This document shows, in pieces, positions 23,508 through 33,044 of a DNA stretch of 39,654 nt; positions within the stretch are counted from its first letter, which is position 1, and each line of letters opens with the position of its first letter. Source of the DNA: Phycicoccus sp. Root101 (lineage in GTDB: Bacteria > Actinomycetota > Actinomycetes > Actinomycetales > Dermatophilaceae). The position numbers and the translations under genes were made by a program. The stretch lies in NCBI RefSeq assembly GCF_001426245.1, contig NZ_LMCM01000006.1:59210-98863 (forward strand), in the 5' to 3' direction. Under the pieces are notes generated by a model. It worked only from the letters and a program-made list of their open reading frames with translations, had not been told where the DNA came from and did not search any database.

Positions 23508-24813
23508 CCCGTCCGCACCCACCACCGCGCCGACCCCGTCCATCCCGGTGCTGCCCACCGCGACGGAGGTCGCCCGCGACCTCGAGCTCGCGCGTGAGCG
23601 CACGACCTGGCTCACCGAGCTCGACGAGGCCGAGCTGTTCGCCCAGCACAGCCCGATCATGAGCCCGCTCGTCTGGGACCTCGCGCACATCTCGCAGCAG
23701 GAGGAGCTGTGGCTGATCCGCGGTGGCGACCCGGCCTGTCCGGGGATGCTGCCCGCCGGGGTCGACGCGCTCTACGACGCGTTCACCCAGCCCCGTGCGA
23801 TCCGGCCCCGCCTGCCGCTGCTGCCCCCGGTCGAGGCCCGCCGCTACGGGCGCGAGGTCCGCGGTCGGGTGCTCGACGCGCTGGAGCGGGCGGACGACGT
23901 CTTCCCCTACGCCATGGTGGTGCAGCACGAGGAGCAGCACGACGAGACCATGCTGGCCACGTTGCAGCTGCGCTCGGGAGCCCCGGTGCTGACCCCGACG
24001 CGCCAGCTGCCGCCGGGACGACCCGTCGCGCCCGGCTCGGTGCTCGTCCCGGCGGGCGAGTTCGTCCTGGGGGTCAGCGCCCTCGAGGAGCCGAGCTCGC
24101 TCGACAACGAGCGCCCCGGACACGTCGTCGACGTCCCCGCGTTCCGCATCGGCCGCGTCCCCGTGACGAACGCCGAGTGGCAGGGCTTCGTCGAGGCCGG
24201 TGGGTACGACCGCGAGGAGCTGTGGTCGGCTCGCGGCTGGGCGCACCGGCACGAGGCCGGGCTCGAGCGACCCATGGCATGGCGCGGCGACGGCACCCGG
24301 GTGCGCTTCGGGGTCGTCGAGGACATCCCGTCCGACGAGCCGGTGCAGCACGTCAGCCACTTCGAGGCGGAGGCCTTCGCCCGCTGGTCGGGAGCGCGGC
24401 TGCCCACCGAGGTCGAGTGGGAGAAGGCCTGCGCCTGGGACCCGCAGGCAGGGCGACGTCGTCGCTGGCCCTGGGGATCCGCGGCGCCCGGCCCCAAGCT
24501 CGCCAACCTCGGTGGCGGAGCCCTGCGCCCCGCACCGGTGGGCTCGCTCCCGGCCGGCGCGTCGGCATACGGGGTGGAGCAGCTCGTCGGGGACGTCTGG
24601 GAGTGGACGTCCTCGGCGTTCGAGCCCTGGCCCGGGTTCAGCCCGATGCTCTACGCGCAGTACAGCGCCCCGTTCTTCGGCGGGGACTACCGCGTCCTGC
24701 GCGGTGGCTCGTGGGCGACGGCGGCGTCGACGGTGCGGCCGTCGTTCCGCAACTGGGACCACCCGTTCCGCCGGCAGATCTTCACCGGCGTCCGCCTCGC
24801 CTGGGACGCCTGA
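23500..24813 (+). CDS. egtB: Ergothioneine sulfoxide synthase EgtB
   Basis: Iron- and oxygen-dependent enzyme joining hercynine to gamma-glutamylcysteine. In the 437-residue protein, an N-terminal DinB-like domain carries the iron ligands His63 ([10 protein letters not shown]), His143 and His147 (QHEEQHDE), spaced like His51/134/138 of the mycobacterial enzyme. The C-terminal half is a formylglycine-generating-enzyme-like domain ([39 protein letters not shown]). The tail NWDHPFRR places Asp420 and Arg424 four residues apart, as the gamma-glutamylcysteine-binding Asp416/Arg420 pair of the mycobacterial enzyme. So it should use gamma-glutamylcysteine, agreeing with egtA next door. Coupled to egtC by TGATG. 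Confidence 0.95.
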   Translation: MPDPSAPTTAPTPSIPVLPTATEVARDLELARERTTWLTELDEAELFAQHSPIMSPLVWDLAHISQQEELWLIRGGDPACPGMLPAGVDALYDAFTQPRAIRPRLPLLPPVEARRYGREVRGRVLDALERADDVFPYAMVVQHEEQHDETMLATLQLRSGAPVLTPTRQLPPGRPVAPGSVLVPAGEFVLGVSALEEPSSLDNERPGHVVDVPAFRIGRVPVTNAEWQGFVEAGGYDREELWSARGWAHRHEAGLERPMAWRGDGTRVRFGVVEDIPSDEPVQHVSHFEAEAFARWSGARLPTEVEWEKACAWDPQAGRRRRWPWGSAAPGPKLANLGGGALRPAPVGSLPAGASAYGVEQLVGDVWEWTSSAFEPWPGFSPMLYAQYSAPFFGGDYRVLRGGSWATAASTVRPSFRNWDHPFRRQIFTGVRLAWDA

Positions 24814-25505
24814 TGTGCCGGCACCTCGCGTGGTTCGGGGCGTCGCGCTCGGTGGCGTCGCTCGTCCTCGACGCCCACCACGGTCTGCTCACGCAGTCGT
24901 GGGCTCCGCGCCGGCAGGCCCACGGCACGGTCAACGCCGACGGCTGGGGCATCGGGCTGCACCCGGAGGGCGGGGGAGCGGCGGCCCGTTGGCGCTCCGA
25001 CAAGCCGATCTGGTCCGACACCAACCTGGCCTCCATGGCGCCGCACCTCGTCGCCGGCCGGGTGATCGCCGCGGTCAGGTCGGCCACCGAGGGGATGCCG
25101 GCGGACGCGACGGCGGCAGCGCCGTTCCTGCACGACGGGTGGCTCGTCTCGCACAACGGCAGGGTCGACCGGGCCGCCGTCGGACCCAGCCTCGACGCCG
25201 AGTCAGCCTGCGACGCGGCGCTGCTCGCCGCGCGCGTCGTCGCCGCGGGTCCCGAGCGAGTGGGGGCCACCCTGCACGACATCGCCGACGCCGACCCGGC
25301 CGCGCGTCTCAACCTGCTGCTGCTGTCACGGGACCAGCTGCTCGCCACGCGCTGGGGCGACACGCTGTTCGTGCGGCATGACGACGACGGCGTCCTCGTG
25401 GCGAGCGAGCCGGACGGGTCCACCGGCTGGGAGGAGGTGCCCGACCGGCACCTCGTCACGGTCACCGCTGCGGGCGTGCGGGTCGCGCCGCTCACCAGCG
25501 GCTGA
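24813..25505 (+). CDS. egtC: Gamma-glutamyl-hercynylcysteine sulfoxide hydrolase EgtC
   Basis: Removes the glutamate from the EgtB product. The 230-residue protein is a class II glutamine amidotransferase-like (Ntn) hydrolase. It begins [12 protein letters not shown], so Cys2 becomes the N-terminal nucleophile after methionine removal. GTVNADGWGIG, AAVRSATEG and WLVSHNGRV are the usual substrate-site segments. The ATG shares one base with the egtB stop. The final enzymes of the pathway are missing here: no EgtE lyase follows, and the methyltransferase EgtD that starts the pathway is also absent. The next gene is hisI, for histidine, the very precursor of ergothioneine. Confidence 0.94.
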   Translation: MCRHLAWFGASRSVASLVLDAHHGLLTQSWAPRRQAHGTVNADGWGIGLHPEGGGAAARWRSDKPIWSDTNLASMAPHLVAGRVIAAVRSATEGMPADATAAAPFLHDGWLVSHNGRVDRAAVGPSLDAESACDAALLAARVVAAGPERVGATLHDIADADPAARLNLLLLSRDQLLATRWGDTLFVRHDDDGVLVASEPDGSTGWEEVPDRHLVTVTAAGVRVAPLTSG

Positions 25506-25535
25506 CCCGCGGACCCGCCCGACCCGTCGCTTCGG

Positions 25536-25541
25536 CACAAT
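25536..25541 (+). promoter_or_regulatory. -10 element of hisI (CACAAT), leaderless configuration
   Basis: CACAAT is followed by 6 nt and the hisI GTG at 25548. It separates hisI-trpE from the egt operon, whose last stop is 42 nt upstream of the hisI start. Confidence 0.5.
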
Positions 25542-25547
25542 GGCCCG

Positions 25548-25916
25548 GTGACCTCACCCGCAGCCCTCGACCCCCGGATCGCCGCCCGGCTCAAGCGTGA
25601 CGCCCAGGGCCTCGTCGCCGCGGTGGTGCAGCAGCACGACAGTGGCGAGGTGCTCATGCTCGGCTGGATGGACGACGAGGCGCTGCGCCGCACCCTGACG
25701 GAGGGGCGCGTGACCTTCTGGTCGCGCAGCCGCGAGGAGTACTGGCGCAAGGGCGACACCAGCGGTCACGTGCAGCACGTGCGCTCGGTGGCGCTCGACT
25801 GCGACGGCGACGCGCTGCTCGTGCGGGTCGACCAGGTCGGCGCCGCGTGCCACACCGGCGACCACACCTGCTTCGACGCCGGCGACCTCGGCGCGGTGGT
25901 GGCCACCGATGGCTGA
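25548..25916 (+). CDS. hisI: Phosphoribosyl-AMP cyclohydrolase
   Basis: Opens the adenine ring of phosphoribosyl-AMP, the third step of histidine synthesis. The 122-residue protein has [14 protein letters not shown], the [22 protein letters not shown] motif and the metal site [27 protein letters not shown], with the Asp cluster and zinc cysteines expected for the family. It is separate from HisE. GTG 25548 lies 6 nt after a -10. The end overlaps the trpE start by 8 nt, so a histidine gene and the first tryptophan gene are translationally coupled, an arrangement seen in many actinobacteria. Confidence 0.95.
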   Translation: MTSPAALDPRIAARLKRDAQGLVAAVVQQHDSGEVLMLGWMDDEALRRTLTEGRVTFWSRSREEYWRKGDTSGHVQHVRSVALDCDGDALLVRVDQVGAACHTGDHTCFDAGDLGAVVATDG

Positions 25917-27495
25917 GGCACCCGTCGGCGCCGACCGGCCCGCGGGTGACGTCGCCCCCGACCTGTCGTTCGGCACGACCTGGCCCTCCCTGGAGACCTT
26001 CCAGCTGCTGGCCCGTGACCGTCGCGTGATCCCGGTCGTCCGGCGCCTCATGGCCGACGCCGAGACGCCTGTCGGGGTCTACCGCAAGCTGGCCAAGGAC
26101 GCCCCGGGCACGTTCCTGCTCGAGTCGGCCGAGCACGGTGGGGTGTGGTCGCGGTACTCCATCGTCGGCGCCGCCAGCGGTGCCGTCCTCACCGAGCGTG
26201 ACGGCCAGGCCCACTGGGTCGGGGAGGCTCCGGTCGGGGTACCCACCACGGGCAGCCCGCTGGACGCCCTGCGCGACACCGTGGCCGTGCTCGCCACCGC
26301 CCCGATCGAGGGCCTGCCCCCGCTGACCGGCGGCATGGTGGGTGCCATCTCGTACGACGCGGTGCGGCACTGGGAGAAGGTCCCGTCGGAGGTGCCCGAC
26401 GAGCTGGGCATCCCCGAGATCACGATGATGCTCGCCACCGACCTCGCGGTCCTTGACCACGCGGACGGCTCGGTGCTACTCGTCGCCAACGCCGTGAACT
26501 TCGACGGGACCGACGAACGCGTCGAGGATGCCTGGGCGGACGCGGTCGGGCGGCTCGACGCCATGACGAGCGACCTCGCGGCGGCGGCCCCCAGCACCGT
26601 GTCGACGGTCGACGGTCAGGCCTTCGACCGGGCCCGGGGTGACGTGCGCAGCAACTACTCGCAGCCGGACTTCGAGGAGATGGTCGAGCAGGCCAAGGAA
26701 GACATCCGTGCGGGCGAGGTCTTCCAGGTCGTTCTCTCGCAACGGTTCTCGACGCCGTGCCCCGCTGACGCCCTCGACGTCTACCGGGCGCTGCGCACCT
26801 CCAACCCCAGTCCCTACATGTACCTGCTCCGTCTGCCCCTGGCCGACGGGACGGCGTACGACGTCGTGGGGTCGTCGCCGGAGGCGCTGGTCAAGGTGAC
26901 CGGGCGGCGCGCCATCACCCACCCCATCGCGGGGTCGCGCCCCCGCGGCAAGACGCCGGAGGACGACCTGCGGCTGGCGGAGGACCTGCTGGCCGACCCC
27001 AAGGAGCGGGCCGAGCACGTCATGCTCGTCGACCTCGGGCGCAACGACCTCCAGCGCGTCTGCCGGGCCGGCACCGTCGACGTCGTCGAGTTCATGAACG
27101 TCCGCCGCTACTCCCACGTGACCCACCTCGAGTCCACGGTGGTCGGCGACCTCGCACCCGGCCACACGGCATACGACGTCCTCGCGGCGACGTTCCCGGC
27201 AGGCACCCTGTCCGGCGCGCCGAAGCCGCGCGCGCTCAGCCTCATCGAGCACTACGAACCCAGCCGCCGCGGCATCTACGGCGGCGTCGTGGGGTACCTC
27301 GACTTCCACGGAGACCTCGACATGGCCATCGCCATCCGCACCGCCGTCATCAAGGACGGCACCGCCCACGTCCAGGCAGGGGCCGGCATCGTCGCCGACT
27401 CGCTGCCCTCGGCGGAGTTCGAGGAGACGGTCAACAAGGCCGCCGCCGCCCTCCGGGCCGTCGCCACCGCCGGCGCCCTGCGGACCGTCCGGTGA
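25909..27495 (+). CDS. trpE: Anthranilate synthase component I
   Basis: Converts chorismate and ammonia to anthranilate, the first step of tryptophan synthesis. It normally works with TrpG, which is not in the window. The 528-residue protein has the N-terminal segment containing LLES (residues ~64-67), part of the tryptophan feedback site. The chorismate-binding core follows: [74 protein letters not shown] and [10 protein letters not shown]. The ATG at 25909 overlaps hisI. The stop overlaps the next start (GTGA). No leader-peptide attenuator was seen; transcription appears to enter through hisI. Confidence 0.95.
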   Translation: MAEAPVGADRPAGDVAPDLSFGTTWPSLETFQLLARDRRVIPVVRRLMADAETPVGVYRKLAKDAPGTFLLESAEHGGVWSRYSIVGAASGAVLTERDGQAHWVGEAPVGVPTTGSPLDALRDTVAVLATAPIEGLPPLTGGMVGAISYDAVRHWEKVPSEVPDELGIPEITMMLATDLAVLDHADGSVLLVANAVNFDGTDERVEDAWADAVGRLDAMTSDLAAAAPSTVSTVDGQAFDRARGDVRSNYSQPDFEEMVEQAKEDIRAGEVFQVVLSQRFSTPCPADALDVYRALRTSNPSPYMYLLRLPLADGTAYDVVGSSPEALVKVTGRRAITHPIAGSRPRGKTPEDDLRLAEDLLADPKERAEHVMLVDLGRNDLQRVCRAGTVDVVEFMNVRRYSHVTHLESTVVGDLAPGHTAYDVLAATFPAGTLSGAPKPRALSLIEHYEPSRRGIYGGVVGYLDFHGDLDMAIAIRTAVIKDGTAHVQAGAGIVADSLPSAEFEETVNKAAAALRAVATAGALRTVR

Positions 27496-28091
27496 AGCAC
27501 CTCAGACCGACGTCCAAGCTCACCGTCATCCTGCTCGCCCTGATCGGGGCCGGCGTCCTGCTCGCCAGCGGCGGCCGCACCTGGGTGACCGGCACCGTCG
27601 ACGACCCGGTCCTCGGTGCGAGCCGCATCCTCGGGACGGGCAGCGAGCTCGCGAGCGGGGTCGTGGCCCTGGCGCTCGTCGCTGCGGCCGCGGCCCTCGC
27701 CAGTGCCACGAGCGGGCCGGTCGTGCGCCGGATCACCCTCGTCGTGCTCGCCCTGGCCGCGCTCGGGGAGGGTGTCGTGGCCGCCCGGATCGCGCTCGAC
27801 CCGGCGCAGTCCCTCGGTGCCGTCGCCGCGCGGTCGCTCGGACGGACCGGGTCGATCGAGACCCATGCCACCCCGACGTCCTGGCCGTGGATCTCCGTGG
27901 TCGCCAGCGTGCTGCTGCTCGTCGCCGCCGTCGGCGGCTGGTTCGGCGCGGGGTCGTGGCGCGGCCTGGGGGCGCGGTACGAGGCCCCGGGCGCGACGGC
28001 GGGTGCGCGTGGCCAGCGGGTGGCCAGCGACTGGGACCGGCTCGACGCCGGCGACGACCCCACCACGCGCGACGACGCGCCAGGCACCTGA
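27492..28091 (+). CDS. Trp biosynthesis-associated membrane protein (TIGR02234 type)
   Basis: 199 residues with about four hydrophobic segments: LTVILLALIGAGVLLASGG, GVVALALVAAAAALASA, ITLVVLALAALGEGVVAARIAL and WISVVASVLLLVAAVGGWFG. The sequence GRTWVTG after the first helix and the position right after trpE are typical of the actinobacterial Trp-region conserved membrane protein. Its function is unknown. The tail is polar and acidic (DRLDAGDDPTTRDDAPG). GTG 27492 overlaps the trpE stop by 4 nt, implying coupled expression. Confidence 0.85.
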   Translation: MKHLRPTSKLTVILLALIGAGVLLASGGRTWVTGTVDDPVLGASRILGTGSELASGVVALALVAAAAALASATSGPVVRRITLVVLALAALGEGVVAARIALDPAQSLGAVAARSLGRTGSIETHATPTSWPWISVVASVLLLVAAVGGWFGAGSWRGLGARYEAPGATAGARGQRVASDWDRLDAGDDPTTRDDAPGT

Positions 28092-28140
28092 CAGAATGGC
28101 TCCGAACGACCTCCCCTCACTTCCCCAGGAGTCCCGCACC

Positions 28141-28392
28141 ATGGCAGAGCACGAGATCCACGAAGACCACGGCCACAGCGTCGCCGCGTGGACGGCCGTC
28201 GGGGTCCTGCTCGTGGGCACCGCCGTCATGGCTCTCGCGGTCGCCATCGCGAACGTCCCGCTGTTCTTCGTCGGCGTCGGGGTCTGCGTCGTCGGCGTGG
28301 TCCTGGGCAAGGTCCTCGGGATGGCCGGCTTCGGCGCCAAGGACGTCCCGCCGGTGACGAGCGACTCCCAGAAGACCTCCGGCGTCAGCTGA
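28141..28392 (+). CDS. HGxxPAAW-type small membrane protein
   Basis: 83 residues. The N terminus has EDHGHSVAAWTAV, matching the HGxxPAAW family except that Val replaces the Pro. Two membrane helices follow (AVGVLLVGTAVMALAVAIANV and LFFVGVGVCVVGVVLGKVLG), ending in a polar tail. This family is common in actinobacterial trp regions and has no known function. The ATG at 28141 follows AGGAG (28127-28131) at 9-nt spacing, one of the few clear ribosome-binding sites in the window. CAGAAT at 28092-28097 may be its -10, which would make a leader of about 37 nt. Confidence 0.8.
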   Translation: MAEHEIHEDHGHSVAAWTAVGVLLVGTAVMALAVAIANVPLFFVGVGVCVVGVVLGKVLGMAGFGAKDVPPVTSDSQKTSGVS

Positions 28393-28395
28393 GCC

Positions 28396-28812
28396 GTGAC
28401 GGTCGCGGCCAGCCGCCTCCCGGAGCCGCTCCGCGCCCCGCTGCTCGTCGGTGCCGGTGGGTTGCTCACGGCCGCCGCGCTCCTGGCCCGTGACCCGCAC
28501 ACCGCGGGCTCGTGGCCGGTCTGCCCGATCCTTGCCCTCACCGGCGTGCCGTGCCCGGCCTGCGGTGGCCTGCGCGCCACCCACGACCTCCTCACGGGTC
28601 ACGTCGTGGCCGCCCTGTCGAGCAACGCGTATGCCGTGCTCACGGTCCTGCTCGCCGCCGGTGCGTATGTCGCGTGGCTGGCTGCCGCCGCACGGGGGCG
28701 GCCCCTGACCTGGCTGCGGCGTTCGTCGTGGGTGGGTGGGCTCTGGGCCGTCGGGCTGCTGGCGTTCGGGCTGCTGCGGCTGCTGCCCGCCTTGTCCGTA
28801 CTGCGACCCTGA
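28396..28812 (+). CDS. DUF2752 family membrane protein
   Basis: 138 residues with a signature [39 protein letters not shown]: a conserved CPxCGxTR-like motif next to membrane helices. Three to four hydrophobic segments are visible, including [16 protein letters not shown] and [21 protein letters not shown]. The cysteines suggest metal binding or redox chemistry, but the role of DUF2752 is unknown. GTG 28396 lies 3 nt after the preceding stop. It ends 37 nt before trpC, which has its own promoter. Confidence 0.82.
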   Translation: MTVAASRLPEPLRAPLLVGAGGLLTAAALLARDPHTAGSWPVCPILALTGVPCPACGGLRATHDLLTGHVVAALSSNAYAVLTVLLAAGAYVAWLAAAARGRPLTWLRRSSWVGGLWAVGLLAFGLLRLLPALSVLRP

Positions 28813-28836
28813 CGCGGCGCCGCCGGACCCGATCTA

Positions 28837-28842
28837 TAGCCT
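28837..28842 (+). promoter_or_regulatory. -10 element of trpC (TAGCCT), leaderless configuration
   Basis: TAGCCT is followed by 7 nt and the trpC ATG at 28850. TATAGC, two bases upstream, is an alternative. It would start the trpC-trpB-trpA unit independently of trpE. Confidence 0.55.
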
Positions 28843-28849
28843 GTCAACC

Positions 28850-29637
28850 ATGGCCACCGTGCTCGACGAGATCGTCGCTGGTGTCCGCGAGGACCTCGCG
28901 GACGCCGTGTCCGCGACCCCTCCCGCCAGGATCGAGCAGCTCGCCCGCGACGCGGCTGCCGCGCTCGACGCCGAAGCCGCCCTGCGCCGGCCCGGGTTGT
29001 CCCTCATCGCCGAGGTGAAGCGGGCCAGCCCGAGCAAGGGGGCCCTGGCCGACATCGCCGACCCCGCCGCCCTGGCCGCCGACTACGAGGCCGGTGGTGC
29101 GACCGCGGTGAGCGTCCTGACCGAGCGCCGCCGGTTCGGTGGCTCCCTCGACGACCTGGATGCGGTGCGGCGGGCCGTGCGGATCCCGGTGCTGCGCAAG
29201 GACTTCATGGTGGAGGACTACCAGCTGTTCGAGGCCCGGGCCCACGGCGCCGACCTCATCCTGCTCATCGTCGCCGCCCTCGCGCAGGACGACCTGGTCC
29301 GCATGCAGCAGCTGGCCCGCGACCTCGGGATGACCGCCCTCGTGGAGGTCCACGACGAGGACGAGACGGCCCGTGCCGTCGACGCCGGTGCGTCGGTCAT
29401 CGGCGTGAACGCCCGCAACCTCAAGACCCTGGCTGTCGACCCCGACACCTTCGGGCGCCTCGCGCCCCTCATCCCCGACACCTGCGTCAAGGTGGCCGAG
29501 TCCGGGGTCTCCGGACCCGCCGACGCCGCCCGCTTCGCCGGTGAGGGCGCGGACGCCGTGCTCGTCGGGGAGGCACTCGTCCGGGGCAGTGCGCCACGAC
29601 AGGCAGCCCACGACCTCATCGCGGCGGGAGCCCACTC

Positions 29638-29641
<4 letters not shown>
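28850..29641 (+). CDS. trpC: Indole-3-glycerol phosphate synthase
   Basis: Closes the indole ring in tryptophan synthesis. The 263-residue TIM barrel has the catalytic segments [47 protein letters not shown] and VAESGVSGP, all standard for the family. The N-terminal helical extension ([17 protein letters not shown]) is also typical. The ATG at 28850 lies 7 nt after a -10 and gives the normal N terminus. The stop overlaps the trpB ATG by 4 nt. No trpF gene is nearby; in actinobacteria that step is normally done by the bifunctional PriA (HisA). Confidence 0.96.
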
Positions 29642-30932
<1,291 letters not shown>

Positions 30933-30936
<4 letters not shown>

Positions 30937-31757
30937 GCACCGCCACCGGCACGACCGGCATCGGGGTCAGCGACGTCCTGGCCCGCTGCCGCGAGGAGAA
31001 CCGCGCGGCCCTCGTGGGCTACCTGCCCGTGGGCTTCCCGACCGTCGAGGGCTCGATCGCGGCGATGGTGGCCATGGTCGAGGCAGGCGTGGACATCGTC
31101 GAGGTGGGCATCCCCTACAGCGACCCGCTCATGGACGGACCGGTCATCGCGTATGCCGCGGACCAGGCCCTCAAGCACGGCGTCCGGGTCGGTGACGTCT
31201 TCACGGCCACCCGCGCCGTGCGTGACGCCGGCGCCCCGCCACTGGTGATGTCGTACTGGAACCTCATCCTGCGCCACGGACCGACCGCCTTCGCGACCGA
31301 CCTCGCGGCAGCCGGGGGAGCCGGCATCATCACGCCGGACCTCATCCCCGACGAGGCCGGCGAGTGGATCGCCGCGAGCGACGCCAGCGGGCTGGACCGG
31401 GTCTTCCTGGTCGCCCCCAGCTCGACGGACGAGCGGATCGCCTCGGTCACCGAGCGCTGCCGCGGGTTCGTCTACGCCGTCTCCCACATGGGAGTCACCG
31501 GTGCGCGCACCTCGATGGGCGACGCGGCCTCGGTCATCGTCAGCCGCACCAAGGCCGCGACCGACCTGCCCGTCTGCGTCGGCCTCGGGGTCTCGACCGG
31601 CGCGCAGGCGGCCGAGGTGGCCGCCTACGCCGACGGGGTCATCGTCGGGTCCGCCCTCGTGCGGTGCCTCACGGAGGCCGCCGACCTCGAGTCCGGCATC
31701 ACCGTCCTGCGGGCCCTCGTCGCCGAGCTGGCCGAGGGTGTCCGGAGCGGTCGCTGA
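30933..31757 (+). CDS. trpA: Tryptophan synthase alpha chain
   Basis: Cleaves indole-3-glycerol phosphate and passes indole to TrpB. The 274-residue TIM barrel has [14 protein letters not shown], then the catalytic Glu and Asp in [19 protein letters not shown], the loop [11 protein letters not shown] and the phosphate site [28 protein letters not shown] 30933 overlaps the trpB stop. The downstream gene starts only 2 nt after the trpA stop, so the tryptophan unit runs on into the MauE-DsbA-lgt genes. Confidence 0.96.
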
Positions 31758-31758
31758 C

Positions 31759-32289
31759 GTGGGCGTGCTCGCCCGGCCGCGGACCCGGGACGTCATCGGT
31801 CTGCTGGCCAGGCTCGTGCTCGGTGCCGTCATCCTCGTCGCGGGACTGCTCAAGGTGGGCCACCTCGAGACGTCCGCCCGGGCGGTGCGGGCCTACCAGC
31901 TCCTCCCGTACGACGTGGCGGGGTACGTGGGGTACGCCCTGCCGATCCTCGAGGTCGCCGTGGGCGTCCTGCTCGTGCTGGGCCTGTTCACCCGGGGGAG
32001 CGCCCTCGTGGGCGGCGTCCTCATGGTGGTGTTCATCGTCGGGATCTCGTCCGCGTGGGCCCGCGGCCTGAGCATCGACTGCGGGTGCTTCGGCAAGGGG
32101 GGAACCATTGCGGCGGCCCAGACGCAGTATCCACAGGAGATCGCCAGGGACGTCGGGCTGCTGCTCTGCGCCGCCTGGCTCGTGCTCCGGCCGCGCACCG
32201 CGCTGAGCCTCGAGCGCTTCCTGTTCCCGGACCGTCACGACCAGGCCCGGATCGACCCCGACCCGCACCACGAAAGGCCCCCGGCATGA
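31759..32289 (+). CDS. MauE/DoxX-like membrane protein with CxC motif
   Basis: 176 residues with four membrane helices (VIGLLARLVLGAVILVAGLLKV, VGYALPILEVAVGVLLVLGLF, ALVGGVLMVVFIVGISSAW and VGLLLCAAWLVL). After helix 3 comes the MauE-type motif SIDCGCFG with Cys108 and Cys110. The pattern fits the MauE branch of the DoxX/VKOR-like families, proposed to pass reducing or oxidising equivalents across the membrane. It precedes and overlaps (ATGA) a DsbA-like thioredoxin, so it may reoxidise that partner. GTG 31759 lies one base after the trpA stop. Function inferred from context. Confidence 0.8.
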   Translation: MGVLARPRTRDVIGLLARLVLGAVILVAGLLKVGHLETSARAVRAYQLLPYDVAGYVGYALPILEVAVGVLLVLGLFTRGSALVGGVLMVVFIVGISSAWARGLSIDCGCFGKGGTIAAAQTQYPQEIARDVGLLLCAAWLVLRPRTALSLERFLFPDRHDQARIDPDPHHERPPA

Positions 32290-33044
32290 CCAGCAGCAGC
32301 GCCAGCCGCAAGGCGAAGATCCAGGCGGCCACGCCGAAGTCGCAGCAGCGCAAGGGCGCCAACCCGGTGGTCGTGGCCACCGTGGTCGTGGTCGTCATCG
32401 TCGCGGCGGTCGTGACCGCCGTGATCCTCGGCAGCCGCGACAAGGAGGCGGCGACCACCGCCGGTGGGTCGTCGCTCCCCAAGGGTGCCTCCGCGATGGG
32501 AACCGGGATCGTGGTCAACCCCGGTGCCCCGGCCAACGTGCCGACGCTGGACCTCTACGAGGACTTCCAGTGCCCCATCTGCGCCGAGTTCGAGCACCGC
32601 TTCGGTGAGGGCATCACCGCCCTGGCGGAGAAGAACCAGGTCAAGCTCGTGTTCCACACGCTGAGCTTCCTGGACGACAACCTCCGCAACGACTCGTCCA
32701 ACCGCGCGGCCAACGCGGCGGCCTGCGCCGCCGACCAGGGCAAGTTCCTCGAGTACCACACGGCGACGTTCGGGGGGCAGCCGCTGAAGGAGGGCGCCGG
32801 CTTCACCGACGCGGCGCTGAAGTCGTTCGCCGAGAAGGTCGGGATCACCGGAGCCGGCCTGACCACCTGGCAGCAGTGCTACGACGGCCGGGCCCACAAC
32901 CAGTACGTCGAGTCCGTCCAGACCCAGTCGGAGAAGGACGGCGTCCACGGCACCCCGACGCTCAAGCTCAACGGCAAGGACGTCTCCCTCAACGGCTTCA
33001 CCAACGAGTCCCTCGACGCCGCCGTCAAGGCCGCCACCAAGTGA
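32286..33044 (+). CDS. Membrane-anchored DsbA-like thioredoxin-fold protein
   Basis: 252 residues. A basic cytoplasmic N terminus (1-26) and one membrane helix (VVVATVVVVVIVAAVVTAVIL, about 28-48) anchor an extracytoplasmic domain. The domain has the active site QCPICAEFE (Cys96, Cys99), an internal helical insertion with extra Cys residues (AAACAADQG; WQQCYDG) and the cis-Pro motif GVHGTPTLKLNG. This is the DsbA/thioredoxin_4 family of secreted-protein disulfide oxidoreductases in actinobacteria. Overlap with the MauE-like gene upstream suggests a redox pair. It overlaps lgt by 4 nt (GTGA), linking disulfide formation to envelope protein maturation. Confidence 0.88.
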   Translation: MTSSSASRKAKIQAATPKSQQRKGANPVVVATVVVVVIVAAVVTAVILGSRDKEAATTAGGSSLPKGASAMGTGIVVNPGAPANVPTLDLYEDFQCPICAEFEHRFGEGITALAEKNQVKLVFHTLSFLDDNLRNDSSNRAANAAACAADQGKFLEYHTATFGGQPLKEGAGFTDAALKSFAEKVGITGAGLTTWQQCYDGRAHNQYVESVQTQSEKDGVHGTPTLKLNGKDVSLNGFTNESLDAAVKAATK

